Assembly (NCBI GenBank): GCA_028751875.1
Contig: CM054145.1
Coordinates: 42,146,080 to 42,210,079, forward strand
Source of the DNA: Rapana venosa
Taxonomy: Eukaryota > Mollusca > Gastropoda > Neogastropoda > Muricidae
DNA: 64,000 bases
Direction of reading: 5' to 3'
In this document: piece after piece, positions 22,748-33,574 of the stretch
Layout of the letters: the number at the start of each line of letters is the position of its first letter
Numbering within the stretch: the stretch's first letter is position 1
Notes under the pieces: generated by a model
Database searches by the model: none
What the model was told of the DNA's origin: nothing
The model's input: the letters and a program-made list of their open reading frames with translations, nothing else
Translations under genes and position numbers: made by a program

Positions 22748-22760
22748 CACACACACGCAC
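22659..22760. repeat. (CGCA)n tetranucleotide array within CA repeats
   Basis: About 14 perfect CGCA units at 22677-22734 with CA arrays on both sides. Alternating purine-pyrimidine with CpG in every unit favours Z-DNA. Confidence 0.95.
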
Positions 22761-24419
22761 GAATTCACAACAAACCAGAAGAAAGAACACAAGAGGCTGT
22801 TAACTTTAGAAGAACTTTGTCTCAATCTGAATCATCAGCATGAGTCTGATACTTCATTCAAGAACTAGTTGTAAGAGTAGAATTTTTTAGTTCTGGTTTA
22901 AAAAAGTACTTTCATGGCATTGCAAATATTTTTCTGTACTTAAAAACTAAGAAGTAGATAATAAAATTGCAAAATATATCTGGTTTTCTTTACCATACCC
23001 CCCCCCCCCCCCCCAAAAAAACCCAACAACAACCAAAAACAAAAACAAACAAAAAAACCTACACACAAAGACATCAATCATATATTATCACATGGACGCA
23101 TGCAGACATGCACACAGACACACTCTCTTTGTAAAGCCAGTGCCATATACTAATATAGATCAGCACTCAAGAGAACGCTGCCCATCTGTTGCCAGACAGT
23201 GGGTAAAGGGAAGCAACGAGCGATATAAGCTGTAGTCTAACTGAAGAGTTGCTTCCCATGACATTCTCACAGCTGTAATGTTTCCACACACAAAAATAAT
23301 AATAATGACTAGGACAATCTTTGTGTGGTCAACTCCTGTGAATAAATCGATGCCTGTTCACTTGCCCGTATCCCCTGGTTATTTTGTGTGTCACACACAC
23401 ACTTACTTACTCACACACACACACATGTACACACATACGTGTGCGCACACACAAACACACATTCAGTGAGTTCCACAGCCCCCACACCTACTACAGCTGC
23501 GTGCCCCAACAGTATTCTCCACAGTACCATTTTCCAATATCCTTAAAATAATATTTTTAAAAAATTTTAATATATATATCACGAGAGAGAGGGAGAGAGA
23601 GAGCGATGTATGTATGAGAGAGAGAGATGTATGTATATTTATATACACATCTGTATACATAACAACTAAAAATTAACAACTACAATTCCAGACACAGTAA
23701 TTACATTATGAACAAAATTCACAAACACTTCTCGGTGAAAATCTAGCCCAAACTGTAAATGACAAACACACACATACAACACACACACAAGGAGAAAAAC
23801 AGAGCAAACAGGCCCTAAAAATCACTACTGGACAAAACGCAGTCAGCATTGTCACTCTTTCTAGAAGCTTCTTCAGGAGGCAACAGATAGGGGTGCCTTT
23901 CTACAAACATACATAAAAGAGGGGGTGGGGGGGGTGCATACCTAAGGAGTCCACACATTCAACAAAGGAACCAACAATTCCTCTCCCCCACCCCTTCCTT
24001 TAAAAGCAAACCAACCAGCCAATCAACCAGCCAATCAATCAATCAAATCCACAAATCCACAAGGTTATGAATTACTTACTACATTTCCTATACTGACTAC
24101 TTCACTCCTCCCTGTCAAGATTTAAAGAGACTTCCTTTATTTATTTGTAGACCCTGACTGGTGCAGAGAAACTGGGGAACAGAATTTTTCAAGTTACACA
24201 ATAGTGTATACAGATAAAATATAACATCATGATAAGAGTTGTTCCTGGCAACATGCTGTTAAAAACAACAACAACAACACCAACAATACTGTAACATAGA
24301 AACAACCACACTTACAGACATGAAAAAAAAAAAATTTTCAAACAGGTTGTGCTGCATCAGTGACAACATGCTCTCTCCTCCCCCCCCCCCCCCCCCCCCC
24401 CCCCACCCCCCTCCAAACA
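22761..24419. other. Non-genic stretch
   Basis: No gene is recognised. It includes C runs (23001-23014, 24380-24404), CA tracts (23393-23460), GA tracts (23583-23630) and a minus-strand poly(A) signal candidate (TTTATT at about 24136). The last could end the transcript of the membrane protein encoded upstream on the minus strand. Confidence 0.5.
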
Positions 24420-24610
24420 AAAGTTGTCCCTGGCAAAATTCTGTAGAAAAAAAGCCACTCTGATAGGGAAACAAATATACTTGTAGACAGGAAAAGAAAA
24501 AAAAATAGTGGGTAGCGCTGCTCTTGTGGCAATGTACTCTCCCACAGGGAGAGCAGCCTGACTTTCACGCAGCGAAATCTGCCGTGACGTAAAGTGGTAT
24601 AAAATCAATT
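24420..24610 (+). mobile_element. SINE family B fragment
   Basis: Shares AAAAGCCACTCTGATAGGGA and GAAATCTGCCGTGACGTAAA with the copy at 21850. The tRNA head is missing. Confidence 0.75.
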
Positions 24611-24619
24611 TTAAACAAT

Positions 24620-25060
24620 AAAAGGCCAGAAGTGCAGTGACAGACAAGCTGCAAGAAACTAAACCAAAAAAAAACAAAATCCTCCATCAACACTGTGACA
24701 ATCAGAAGGTCTAGCCCAGCCCTCAAAGAAACTTTACTCATACTCAGCACAGAGGCTTGATGCGAGAAAATAAACACACACAAAAAACAAAAACAAAACA
24801 CCTCCAACAACAATGAACTACCAGAAGGTCTAGACAAGCCCTCCAAAAAGGACGATTAACTGGTAACTCAGAAACCACAGGCTTGATGCAAGAAAACACA
24901 CTCACACAAAAATACAAAACAACCAACCCACCTCTAACCAACAACCACATCAACACCACAGTGACCATCAAGACGACAGCCTTGGCCTGGCCTGGAAGCG
25001 CTCAAAGAAAAGGAGACTTCCCTCCTACTCTGAGACCAGAGGCTTGATGCGTCTCTGCAC
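24620..25060 (-). repeat. Three tandem units overlapping the end of a coding exon
   Basis: The word CAGAGGCTTGATGCG or a close variant occurs at about 24748, 24880 and 25040, each within a longer similar block (AGAAGGTCTAGMCMAGCCCT at 24694 and 24822). On the minus strand the three copies read IKPLVSE-stop, IKPVVSE and IKPLC. The coding end of the membrane protein has therefore been duplicated downstream into its own 3' untranslated region. Confidence 0.75.
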
Positions 25061-25300
25061 CCAGGCGGGCATGGAAGACGGGGAGGCCCAGGCTAGGCGA
25101 GGGTTGTAGAGCACGGCCAGGAAGGTGGTCTTGGCCAATACCAGCATCAGCAGGATCTGCACGGTGCTGAGGTAGGAGCCCAGGAAGCAGAGGTTGCAGA
25201 CGTGCACCAGGATGTCGAACATGGTGCCCAGGATGTTGTCCAGCTGCACGTTGCCCGCCTGGGGGCTCTGGAACCAGTCCAGGGAGCTCCAGTTCACGAT
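25025..25300 (-). CDS. Uncharacterised membrane protein, last coding exon
   Basis: Encodes residues 90-180. It starts after a good acceptor (CTGGTTTCAG, 25310-25301), joins in phase 0 to the exon at 33145-33411, and ends at TAG 25027-25025. The sequence begins IVNWSSLDWFQSPQAGNVQL. Two hydrophobic helices follow at about residues 115-130 and 133-155, with LVHVCNLCFLGSYL and TVQILLMLVLAKTTFLAVLY. The tail is basic and probably cytosolic (PAWVQRRIKPLVSE). It is GC-rich against A/T-rich surroundings, as expected for a real exon. I do not recognise the family. Confidence 0.75.
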   Translation of the reverse strand: MVNWSSLDWFQSPQAGNVQLDNILGTMFDILVHVCNLCFLGSYLSTVQILLMLVLAKTTFLAVLYNPRLAWASPSSMPAWVQRRIKPLVSE

Positions 25301-25702
25301 CTGAAACCAGGTCGAGAGGTGTGGGTTTGGTTTGGGGGTTGGGTTTTTTTTGGTTTGGTTTGGTTTGGTTTGATTTGGTTCAGATTAGATTTTACAGTTT
25401 AGTATCTTTATAATAGTATGGAGGGGAGGGATAGAAAGGGAGGAGGGGGGGGATGATGGAAAAGGGGGGACGGGGAGAGAAAATTGTGTGTGTGTGTGTG
25501 TGTGTTGTTGCCTTCCAATTTGCATCTGTTCATTCTCAGTAATATTAGATTGAGGGGGAGGGGGGGGGGGGGGGGGTAGGAAAGTGTGTAGTAGAAGCAG
25601 CAGTAGCAGAAGTTTTCTGTAACATCTCATCACAGCTGTAATACTGGACCATCCAAGAAGCAAGGAGATAGGATGGTTTAGACATTCAGCTGCCTAAGAA
25701 AA
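25301..25702. other. Start of the 7.8-kb intron: simple repeats and family F copy
   Basis: A TTTGG pentamer array (25345-25380), a GT array (25488-25505) and a GTTGTTG plus TTCATTCTCAGTAATATTAG segment (25503-25552) matching dispersed family F. A G run lies at 25561-25576. Confidence 0.6.
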
Positions 25703-26038
25703 AAAAAACGCTCGACCCCCCAGCCTTGCCCTTTCTTCCCAGTTTGATGGGAAAATTGAACTAAATGTCAAGTCTTTCGGATGAGACTCTATAAACCTGT
25801 ATGCTTACAAACGTGTGCATGTCGAAGGAAGAACCCATGACACTTGAAAACTGGAAAGAGCAGGGAAGTACCTCCTGACTGAACTGGCAAAATTGCTAGG
25901 TTCAATTCCCAACTGTCTCCCCAAAGTCGGAGTGCGGCTACCTTCTTTGTGGGGAGAAAAAAAACAGCCGTAAATGCAAAAATATCACTATTGTTGCACC
26001 TTGGAGTTCTAGCCAAGGAATAAAATCAACAAGAAAAA
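25703..26038 (+). mobile_element. SINE family A fragment joined to family D
   Basis: Bases 25715-25855 resemble the family A middle (CCTTGCCCTTTCTTCCCAGT, TCTTTCGGATGAGACT). From 25880 the sequence is family D with a B box (GGTTCAATTCC at 25900), AAGTCGGAGTGCGGCTACC and TTGGAGTTCTAGCCAAGGAA. Confidence 0.65.
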
Positions 26039-26617
26039 AGACGACCAGATAACATTTTTTAAAAATTTGCTACACAACAGCCACATAACTTTATGACAAC
26101 TATTTCCATAAGTGTGTGTATGTGTGTGTGCGTGCATACATGTATGTGTGCATGTGTGCTTACATGCATGCGTGTGAGCGTGTGTGTGTGTCTTGCCTGT
26201 GAGTCTGTGTGTGTTTTAGGCAAGGCCATTCAACTTTAGATCATGTTTTTGCATTAAAGATTCAAGTTGATAATATTTATCACATAAAAAAGCCTGAAAG
26301 CTTTTTTCTGGTGTGCTTTCGTTGATTTTACAAAGGCTTTTGTTTCCACTTGGAAGGAAAGGATTATGGTACAAGCAACTAACCCTGGGAATACATGGCA
26401 AAGTATTTTGTGTCAGTTAACATGTGTGATAGAACTAATTCTTGTGTTTTTCTTTATGGTAAACGCTTTCCAGACATGCTTTGATAAACATGTGTGTGTA
26501 CACACACTCACACACAAACACATGCACACATAAGCACGCCCCCTCTCCCGCTCTCTCTCTCTCTCACACACACACATTAACACATATATGCATGCCCCCC
26601 CTCCCTCTCTCTCTCTC

Positions 26618-26667
<50 letters not shown>

Positions 26668-26708
26668 CAAAGCTGAATGAATAACACACACACACCCCAC
26701 CCACCATC

Positions 26709-26768
<60 letters not shown>
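26039..26768. other. Intron with GT, CA and CT arrays
   Basis: GT/GTGC at 26110-26215, CA at 26500-26530 and CT at 26549-26665 and 26712-26768. Otherwise nothing is recognised. Confidence 0.7.
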
Positions 26769-26770
<2 letters not shown>

Positions 26771-26916
26771 GTATTGAATTTATTTGATTATCATGACATA
26801 AAATTTGTATGAGTAATCAAACTATGTGTTGAAGGTGATCATGTACTGTTTTGAGAATCATATATTTAGTACCATCTCTGAAACACACACACACACACAC
26901 ACACACACACCATCTC

Positions 26917-26966
<50 letters not shown>

Positions 26967-26979
26967 ATATGCAATTAAA

Positions 26980-27045
<66 letters not shown>

Positions 27046-27243
27046 TCTCTCCTTCTATAGTTGTTGTGTCTTCTAATAAAGGCTTTTTTCATACGTTCTT
27101 TTTCAATTTTGTTTTGGCTTGTTGACTGTTTTTTGAGCTCAGTAAATGTCTATTTCAATTTTTTTTTTTTCGTGTAACAACTATGTGTACTATTCTGCAT
27201 ATGAAGTGTTAAATTTTTTATATCTATAATTGGCTTATTTCTC

Positions 27244-27301
<58 letters not shown>

Positions 27302-27840
27302 TGTTATTGCTGTTGTTATTGTGTAGTTGTTGTTTTGTTGTTTGTGATTGTTTTGGGGTTTTTTTTTTGTCTGTTTGTTTGGTTTTTGTTTTGGTGTATG
27401 TGTGGGGTGGGGGGGGGTGGGGGGGGGGGGGGGGGGGGGGGGGTTGTTTTTTTTTTTTTTGGGGGGGGGGTGTTTTTTTTTTTGGGGGGGGGTTTTTTTT
27501 TGGGTTTTTTTTTCCTCATTTTGTTTGTTTGGTTGTTTCTTGTTTTTCTGTTTGTTTTTTTGGGTTTTGGGGAGGGTTTTTGTTTGTTTGTTTTTTGTTG
27601 TTGTTTTTTTTTGTTTTTTTTTTTTTGGGGGGGTTTTCTGGGGTTTATTTTGTTTCTTGTTTGTCGGGGGTTGTTTGTTTCCTTTTTCTCTCTTTTTCTT
27701 TTTTTAAAGTTTTTCCCTTTTGCTTCTACTGTTTGAAAGTATGAGTACTGAGTTCATTATTAAATGTGACCCTACGGGGGGACTGGATGTAAAAAGCACA
27801 TGAGTACTTATTCATTATCCTGGAAAAAAAAAAGAAATTT
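26769..27840 (+). mobile_element. Composite repeat E, copy 1
   Basis: The module order is: TTTGATTATCATGACATAAA and GTACTGTTTTGAGAATCATA; a CA/CT microsatellite (26882-27050); a TAATAAAGGCTTTTTTCATA and GTAACAACTATGTGTAC module; CT repeats; a T/G-only tract (27300-27700). The 3' tail is CCTACGGGGGGACTGGATGT, AAAAAGCACATGAGTACTTA, TTCATTATCC. The same modules in the same order occur at 27880-28935 and 40490-41340. No coding capacity is seen. Confidence 0.7.
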
Positions 27841-27879
27841 TTCTCTATTACTTACAAGTTTTAGATGTTTTTTTATGAC

Positions 27880-28935
27880 TTTATTGAGGTTTCCCCCCTC
27901 TTTATTGTGTGGTGTATGGGTATTTTCACTTTTTTTATTATCATGACATTCAATTTGTATGAGTATAATTAAAAAGTGTGGGGGTTGTTGATCATGTGCT
28001 CTGTGAGTATTTATATATTTAGTATTATCCTCACACACACACACACACCCACACAACACACACACACACACACACCACACCACACAACACACACTCACAC
28101 ACACACTCACTCACTCACTCACACACACACATACCACCACCACACACACCACACACACAACACACACACATCACTCACTTTCTCTCCCTCAGTGACTGTA
28201 TAGGTTAGATTCTTCTTTTGTTTTGTTTTTTATTTTTTTTGTTAATATATGAGTATTGAGTTTATTTCATTATCTGACATATAATTTAAACGGTATAATC
28301 AAAAAATGAGTGTTGAGGTGATCGTGCACTGTTTTAGGAATTATAAATTTGGGTATTCTTTGAATACAACACATCACTCTGTCTCTGTCTTGTCTCTCTC
28401 TCTCTCACCTTTTTTCTTTTTGCTTTTAGTTATGGGTATCCTGATGAGGATTCAAAAATTTATATTTTCAATCCTTTTTGGGACTTGTCCTCTGCACTTA
28501 AGTCTTAAAACGGTGCCCATTTAAATATCTTATTTATGTGTAACAAGTAATGTACCATTTGTTTTTTGTTTTTTTTCTTTTTCTCTTTTTTTCTTCTTTT
28601 TTTGGGTTTTTGGTTTTCTTTCTTTTTTGTTTTTTGTTTTGGTTGTGGGTTGGTTTTTGTTTTTTTTTTGGGGGGGGGGGGGGTGGGGGGTGATGGGGGG
28701 ATGTTTTTAGGGTTTTCTTTTATTGTTTGTTTCGGGGGGGGGGGGGGGGGGGAGTTGTTGGGGGGGGGGGGGGGCTGCTTTGAAAAAAGGTTATTTCCCC
28801 CGTTTTTATGTGGGGCTTTATAAGTTTGGGTTTATTAAGATGTATCCCTACGGGCGGGGGGCTGGATGTAAAAAAAACACTTGAGGCTTTTTCATTTCCT
28901 CAAAATAAAAAGAATTTGTCTTGTCATTGTCGTGT
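27880..28935 (+). mobile_element. Composite repeat E, copy 2
   Basis: Begins with TTTTATGACTTTATTGAGG and TTATCATGACATTCAATTTG, then CA repeats (28030-28180), a second leader module (28190-28375) and a short CT tract. The GTAACAAGTAATGTACCATT module, a T/G tract (28560-28790) and the tail follow: GTATCCCTACGGGCGGGGGG, CTGGATGTAAAAAAAACAC, CAAAATAAAAAGAATTTGTC. The duplicated leader suggests two partial units fused. Confidence 0.7.
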
Positions 28936-29036
28936 CTTGTTTTCTCTTCTCTCTCTCTCTCTCTCTCTCTTCCTCTCTCCCCCTTTTTCTCTCTCCCTCC
29001 CTGTCAAAGCTGAATGAATAAACAACACCCCCCCCA

Positions 29037-29073
<37 letters not shown>

Positions 29074-29180
29074 CTCTCTCTCTCTCCCCTCTTCTTCTCT
29101 TTTCCTCCTCTGAAAGTGAATGAATAACACACACACCACCCCCAAACCCCCCACTCCTTTTTCCCCTTTTCTCCCTCCCC
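28936..29180. repeat. Interrupted (CT)n tract
   Basis: CT repeats at 28948-29000 and 29041-29090, directly following the GTCATTGTCGTGTCTTG end of composite repeat E. Confidence 0.9.
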
Positions 29181-29702
29181 CTCAATCCCTAAAACCCTAA
29201 ATTTGTTATAGTTCCCACTGCCACACTACAGAGGTCACACAACTATTTTTTAAAATTTAAATTTTTTCAGCAGCCAAGATGAAAACAACCACGTGACATG
29301 ATAACTGACTTTTGATGAACCAACCTTGATTAAGGATAATGATACAGGGACAAAGACAAAACAAAAACAAAAAAATCCGGTGTAAGCTACCCCCATCTCC
29401 ATCACCGTGTATAGGCATGCTGTGCGCGCATGTGTGCACGTGCATATGTGTGTGTCATATTGGTATCTTTTTATGTTATTCATGAATGATTGCATAAGTG
29501 TAAATGATTTTAATGTAAGCGCTTTGATTTGTTCCTTTGCAAGATTCAGCGCTAAATAAATTCCATATATATTAATATTATCATTATTAAATTATGTTCT
29601 TTAGAACTTTCATTTAATGTCCCTTCACTCACACAGTGACATTAGACAAAAAAGAAAATAATGATAAAGTTTTACAAAATTGTGAGACATTAGGAGAATG
29701 TA
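29181..29702. other. Intronic stretch with SINE B tail
   Basis: Contains a SINE B tail at 29515-29575 (TAAGCGCTTTGATTTGTTCC, CAAGATTCAGCGCTAAATAA). The rest is unrecognised. Confidence 0.55.
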
Positions 29703-29902
29703 GGTGTGTGTGCAGCGTGTGTATGTGTGTGTGTGTGTATGTGTGTGTATGCATGCATTTGTGCATGTGTATGCATGTGCACTTGTGTACAAGAATACAT
29801 GCACATGTATATTCATGAGTGGATGTGAGTGTATGTGTGTGTGTCTGTCTGTGTGTGTGTGTGTGTGTCTGTATGTGTGTCTGTGTGTGTGCATACAAAT
29901 GT
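29703..29902. repeat. (GT)n/(GTAT)n degenerate array
   Basis: GT array with frequent A and C substitutions. Confidence 0.9.
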
Positions 29903-29984
29903 CACGTTGAAGTGTGTCTGAGTGAGAAATCAACTTCAAAAATAGATTCAATAATTTATTTATTTTTAATTAAGAAAATAGATC

Positions 29985-30248
29985 AACTCCTTTGGATGAG
30001 ACTATAAACCGAGGCCCCGTGTGCGAATGCATGCAGAACATCTTGCGCACACGTTAAATCCTGTTCCACTTTTTGAAAGAGTAGGCCATTGTGTGCCGGT
30101 GGGAACACATGACAAAATTTACAAAACCGCATACACACGGGGACTGGATGTAAAAAAGCACATGAGTGCTTATTCCATTATCCTCGGGGGGAAAAAATCT
30201 GAGCGCTTTGACTTGCTTTACAAGATTCAGAGCTATATAAATTTCATA

Positions 30249-30290
<42 letters not shown>
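29985..30290 (+). mobile_element. SINE A body joined to SINE B tail, then (ATT)n
   Basis: Bases 29988-30185 are family A from GGATGAGACTATAAACCGAG through GCACATGAGTGCTTATTCCA. At about 30197 it switches to the family B tail (TGAGCGCTTTGACTTGC, TTTACAAGATTCAGAGCTAT) and an ATT array of 15 units (30249-30286). It is either a template-switch chimera or a nested insertion. Confidence 0.75.
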
Positions 30291-30585
30291 CCCTACAACA
30301 GGTGTTTTCCATCGTATGAACAAAAGCGTAAGTAAAAAAAAAAAGTTAGTCTAAACCATTATCTTGGCTGTCTCATAGACACCCGACCTAATGTCCCAGA
30401 AGTGGGGCACTGACATGGTAATAAGGTCAAAGATTTATATCTCGGGTCAAATCATGTTGTGTGCATTCTCCCCCTCCCACATGCGCACGCATGTGCATGT
30501 ACGCATACACACACACATGCACACACACACACACACACATTAAAAACACTTTTTTTTTTAAACATGCAAAAAACAACAAACCAGC

Positions 30586-30587
30586 TC

Positions 30588-30671
<84 letters not shown>
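30586..30671. repeat. (CTGT)n/(CT)n microsatellite
   Basis: Twelve or so CTGT units followed by CT units, directly upstream of a full-length SINE. Confidence 0.95.
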
Positions 30672-30672
<1 letters not shown>

Positions 30673-31034
30673 GGGGGGGATGGGATAGCCTAGTGGTTAG
30701 AACATTGCGCTCGCAATCTGACAACCTGGGTTTGAATCCCATTCAAGGGGATTTTTCCTCTGGAGTTAATATCAGTGCAGACTCCACTCTCCCCAAAAGT
30801 CCTTCGTTTCAGACTATAATGAGACTATAAACCGAGGCCCTGTGTGCAAATGCACGCAGAACATCTTGCACACATGTTAAATCCTGTTCCGCTTTTTGAA
30901 AGATTAGGTCATTGTGTGTCAGTGGGAACAGATGACAAAATTTACTAAACCGCATACACACAGGGACTGATGTAAAAAGCACATGAGTGCTTACTCCATT
31001 ATCCTCGATATAAAAGAATAAATAAATAAATTTC
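30672..31034 (+). mobile_element. SINE family A, full length
   Basis: Best reference copy. The tRNA-like head has A box TAGCCTAGTGGTTAG (30689) and B box GGTTTGAATCC (30729). The body follows, with GAGACTATAAACCGAGGCCC, CAGAACATCTTGCACACATG and TCATTGTGTGTCAGTGGGAA. The tail has GGGACTGATGTAAAAAGCAC, TTATCCTCGATATAAAAGAA and (TAAA)n. The tail resembles the 3' end of composite repeat E, suggesting that a shared LINE partner mobilised both. Confidence 0.9.
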
Positions 31035-31474
31035 TCTCTCTCACACACACACGCATACACACACACACGCATGCACGCACACACACACACGCATGCACGC
31101 ACACACACACATGTCCTGCTACAGTTTAAAGTATTACTTATTTTTCTTGTTTTATTCCCCTTGCATTGCAGCTTATATTTTATGATAGAAATAAGTACAT
31201 CCTATTCAATCCATGCCATTGATTGGGTTTGTAACATACTGCTATTTCTTCTTCTTCTTCCTTTTTTTGTCATGTTTCTCCCAGGGAAGATTTGACATTG
31301 ATGAGCCTTCTCCATCTCTCTCTGTTTTGAGCTTCCTCCGTATTTATGCCCCTTTCTCTAAGATCATCTGCAATACATGTAGCCCAGGTTTTGCTAGGTA
31401 CATACTATAACATACTGCTATTTGTCAATGTGTATTATATACTCTTCAATACAATAAGAAATACCAGAAACTTT
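31035..31474. other. Intronic stretch with CT, CA tracts
   Basis: A CT/CA array at 31032-31110 follows the SINE tail. No gene is seen. Confidence 0.6.
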
Positions 31475-31735
31475 GAGCGAATCCATGCAGAACATCCTGT
31501 GCACACGTTCAAATCCTGTCCCACCTTTCAGAAGAGTAGGTCATTGCATGCCAGTAAGAATGGATTGACAAAATTTTCAAAAATGCAAGTGCACTAGCGT
31601 TGTGTACAGACTTCATCCCCAAAGTTGGAATGCGGTTACTTTGCCTGTGGGTAAACGGTTGCATGTACGTAAAAATCTCACCATTCAAACCTTGGAGTTC
31701 TAGCCAAAGAACAAAACACAAAACAAAACAACAAC
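31475..31735 (+). mobile_element. SINE family A fragment followed by family D
   Basis: 31480-31595 carries ATCCATGCAGAACATCCTGT and AAGAGTAGGTCATTGCATGC (family A). 31605-31725 carries CCCCAAAGTTGGAATGCGGT and CCTTGGAGTTCTAGCCAAAG (family D tail). This repeats the A-then-D arrangement at 25703-26038. Confidence 0.65.
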
Positions 31736-32329
31736 CAAAAAACAACAACAAAAACCACTCACACATGAAAAGGGAAAGTGGTTCACAAAAAAATACAATA
31801 CAGAACAACACAATGTAAAACAACACAATACAATACAAAAACAAACAAAAAAAGAAAGGCAAAATATTGTACAACCTAATTACTATAGTCCTCACCCAAA
31901 TCTATCCCAACACCACTGTTGCGACTTCTAACAACCCCAGGTTTAGAAGTCAGACATTTTACTTTGAATAATCAATTATAGTTCAATACCTTCTGTCTGC
32001 AGTTTGACATGTCAGGGGTCTGACCTGTCAACACCCTGGCAAAAATAGCCTCCATGGCCTGGCAAAGTCCCCTGCTACCAGAAAAGCCACAGTTCTATGT
32101 GTGTGTGGCCCATCTATTGTGAAAATGTCACAACAGCATGACAATTGTCTCTAATTCAACAGCCGATAGGATGCAGTGTTAGTTATCAATGATGAATATT
32201 TTGGAAAGCTCTGGCCTACTTCACTATTATTTGCAAACAAAAATACACTGATGTCAGATTTTTTTTCTCACTGCTTCTATCATCTTTTATAAGTAAAGCA
32301 GATAAACTTTTAAAGCGATACAAAATGGC
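31736..32329. other. Intronic stretch, no feature recognised
   Basis: An AACAA/ACAAT-rich patch lies at 31720-31850; otherwise there is nothing identifiable. Confidence 0.5.
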
Positions 32330-32612
32330 ATACTCTTCCGAAAGGTGCGATGGATTTTTAATAAGCGCACAAGATGTTCTGCATGCATTTGCACATGGGA
32401 CTCGATTTGCTCTCATCTAAAGGACTTCGGAAGTCAAGTCAAGTCAAGTCAAGTCAAATTTTTATTTCCAGATGGTACATTGAATAAGCAAGGTGTGGAG
32501 TCATTACTGATGCCAAAGAAAAGTCCCCTAAAACAGGCACCTCTGTGGTGGCTCAATCATGATCATCAGATCATAAGCACAATGCTCTAACCACTAGGCT
32601 ATCCCTCCCCCA
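32330..32612 (-). mobile_element. SINE family A interrupted by an E-type tail
   Basis: The reverse-complement family A body (GGCATACTCTTCCGAAAGG, CAAGATGTTCTGCATGC) is broken at about 32430 by an (AAGTC)n pentamer array and a TATTTCCAGATGGTACATTG, AATAAGC tail. It then resumes to the tRNA head (CAATGCTCTAACCACTAGGC). Confidence 0.65.
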
Positions 32613-33144
32613 TAATGGGTTTTTGATGTGAGAGTAAAATGTTATCAAGTATGCGTTCACACCTGTCTTGGTTTATGACAGTCCCATCAAAAGGGCTAAG
32701 CTTCAAACTACCCCCTGATGTATAATAACTGAAGTTTCAAACTTTAACACTTACATAAATGTGCTGAAAAAAAACTACTTTTTTCTGAATGTACCTAACA
32801 TCCTAAGTTTCTTCCGTGGTACGAACATCACGTGTATGTCACTAAGTTAATGAGAAAAATGAAGACCAACTATCACTAATAGATAAAACTTTTAAAATCT
32901 CATTTGCTTTGTGTGTGTGTGCACACACACACACACACACAAACAAAACACACACACAAACACAACACACACACATGCACACACACACACACGCGCACAA
33001 CACACACACACACACACAAAACCAACAAAAAAAACCCACAGACACACACAGAGAGGTCTACCACAAACAAGCTCTTGACTACAATCACGCAGCAAGACTC
33101 TCCAGGCAGTCTCTCTCTCTCTCTCTCCCCCCCAACTCACTCAC
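32613..33144. other. Intron next to the membrane-protein exon
   Basis: CA arrays at 32918-33020 and a CT run at 33108-33126 lie just inside the donor. Nothing else is recognised. Confidence 0.6.
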
Positions 33145-33411
33145 CCTTTTGGCCCAGCGAGACTTCTCCCAGAAGAAGAAGTAGTAGAGATGCTGCACGA
33201 CATGCAGGCTGATCAGCCACCGCACACGCCCCGTGTACAGGAACGCCGTGACGAACGAGGACAGCCCGTCCACCAGAAAGTAGCCGCGGATTCGAACCAA
33301 GTCCTTCCTGGGCAGAAGACGCACCCGGCACAGCACGGCCATGTGGGCCAGGACGTGATAGGCCTCGATGAGGAAGAGGGCCATGCCCGCCGCGTTCCAT
33401 AATACAGCCAT
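33145..33411 (-). CDS. Uncharacterised multi-pass membrane protein, first coding exon
   Basis: ATG at 33411-33409 opens 89 codons ending exactly at a consensus donor, AAAAGG/GTGAGT (33144). An in-frame TGA lies upstream within the same exon, so this is the likely start. With the exon at 25025-25300 it encodes 180 residues. Hydrophobic segments are at about residues 3-29, 41-60 and 62-82, plus two in the last exon, giving four or five membrane spans. Two helix segments each carry an HxxxH pair (H19/H23 in AYHVLAHMAVL, H70/H74 in SLHVVQHLYYFFFW). E16, D49 and H122 also fall in hydrophobic stretches. I recognise no family. Metal or haem binding is a guess from the histidine spacing alone. Confidence 0.75.
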
Positions 33412-33464
33412 CTGTCTGTCAGGGGGTGGGCTCTTCTGGGCCGGGGCAGTCAGTCAGCTGAGAC
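33412..33464 (-). other. Probable 5' untranslated part of the exon
   Basis: The minus strand shows a pyrimidine-rich stretch ending TTGTCAACAG (33474-33465), a good acceptor, 53 bases before the ATG. This implies at least one further non-coding exon upstream, perhaps at 39884-40015. Confidence 0.45.
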
Positions 33465-33574
33465 CTGTTGACAAGGGGAGGAAGACGAAAAGAATTGGTG
33501 AAAAAATTCCATCGACGCTGCCTATGTCGGTGGATAACAGAAACAGAGTCTAAGTGTTGAGGTCTTGGCGGAGT

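Noticed and set aside
30672..30745. Functional tRNA gene
   Set aside because: A and B boxes are present, but the head is fused to a conserved SINE body repeated elsewhere, and the cloverleaf pairing is poor.
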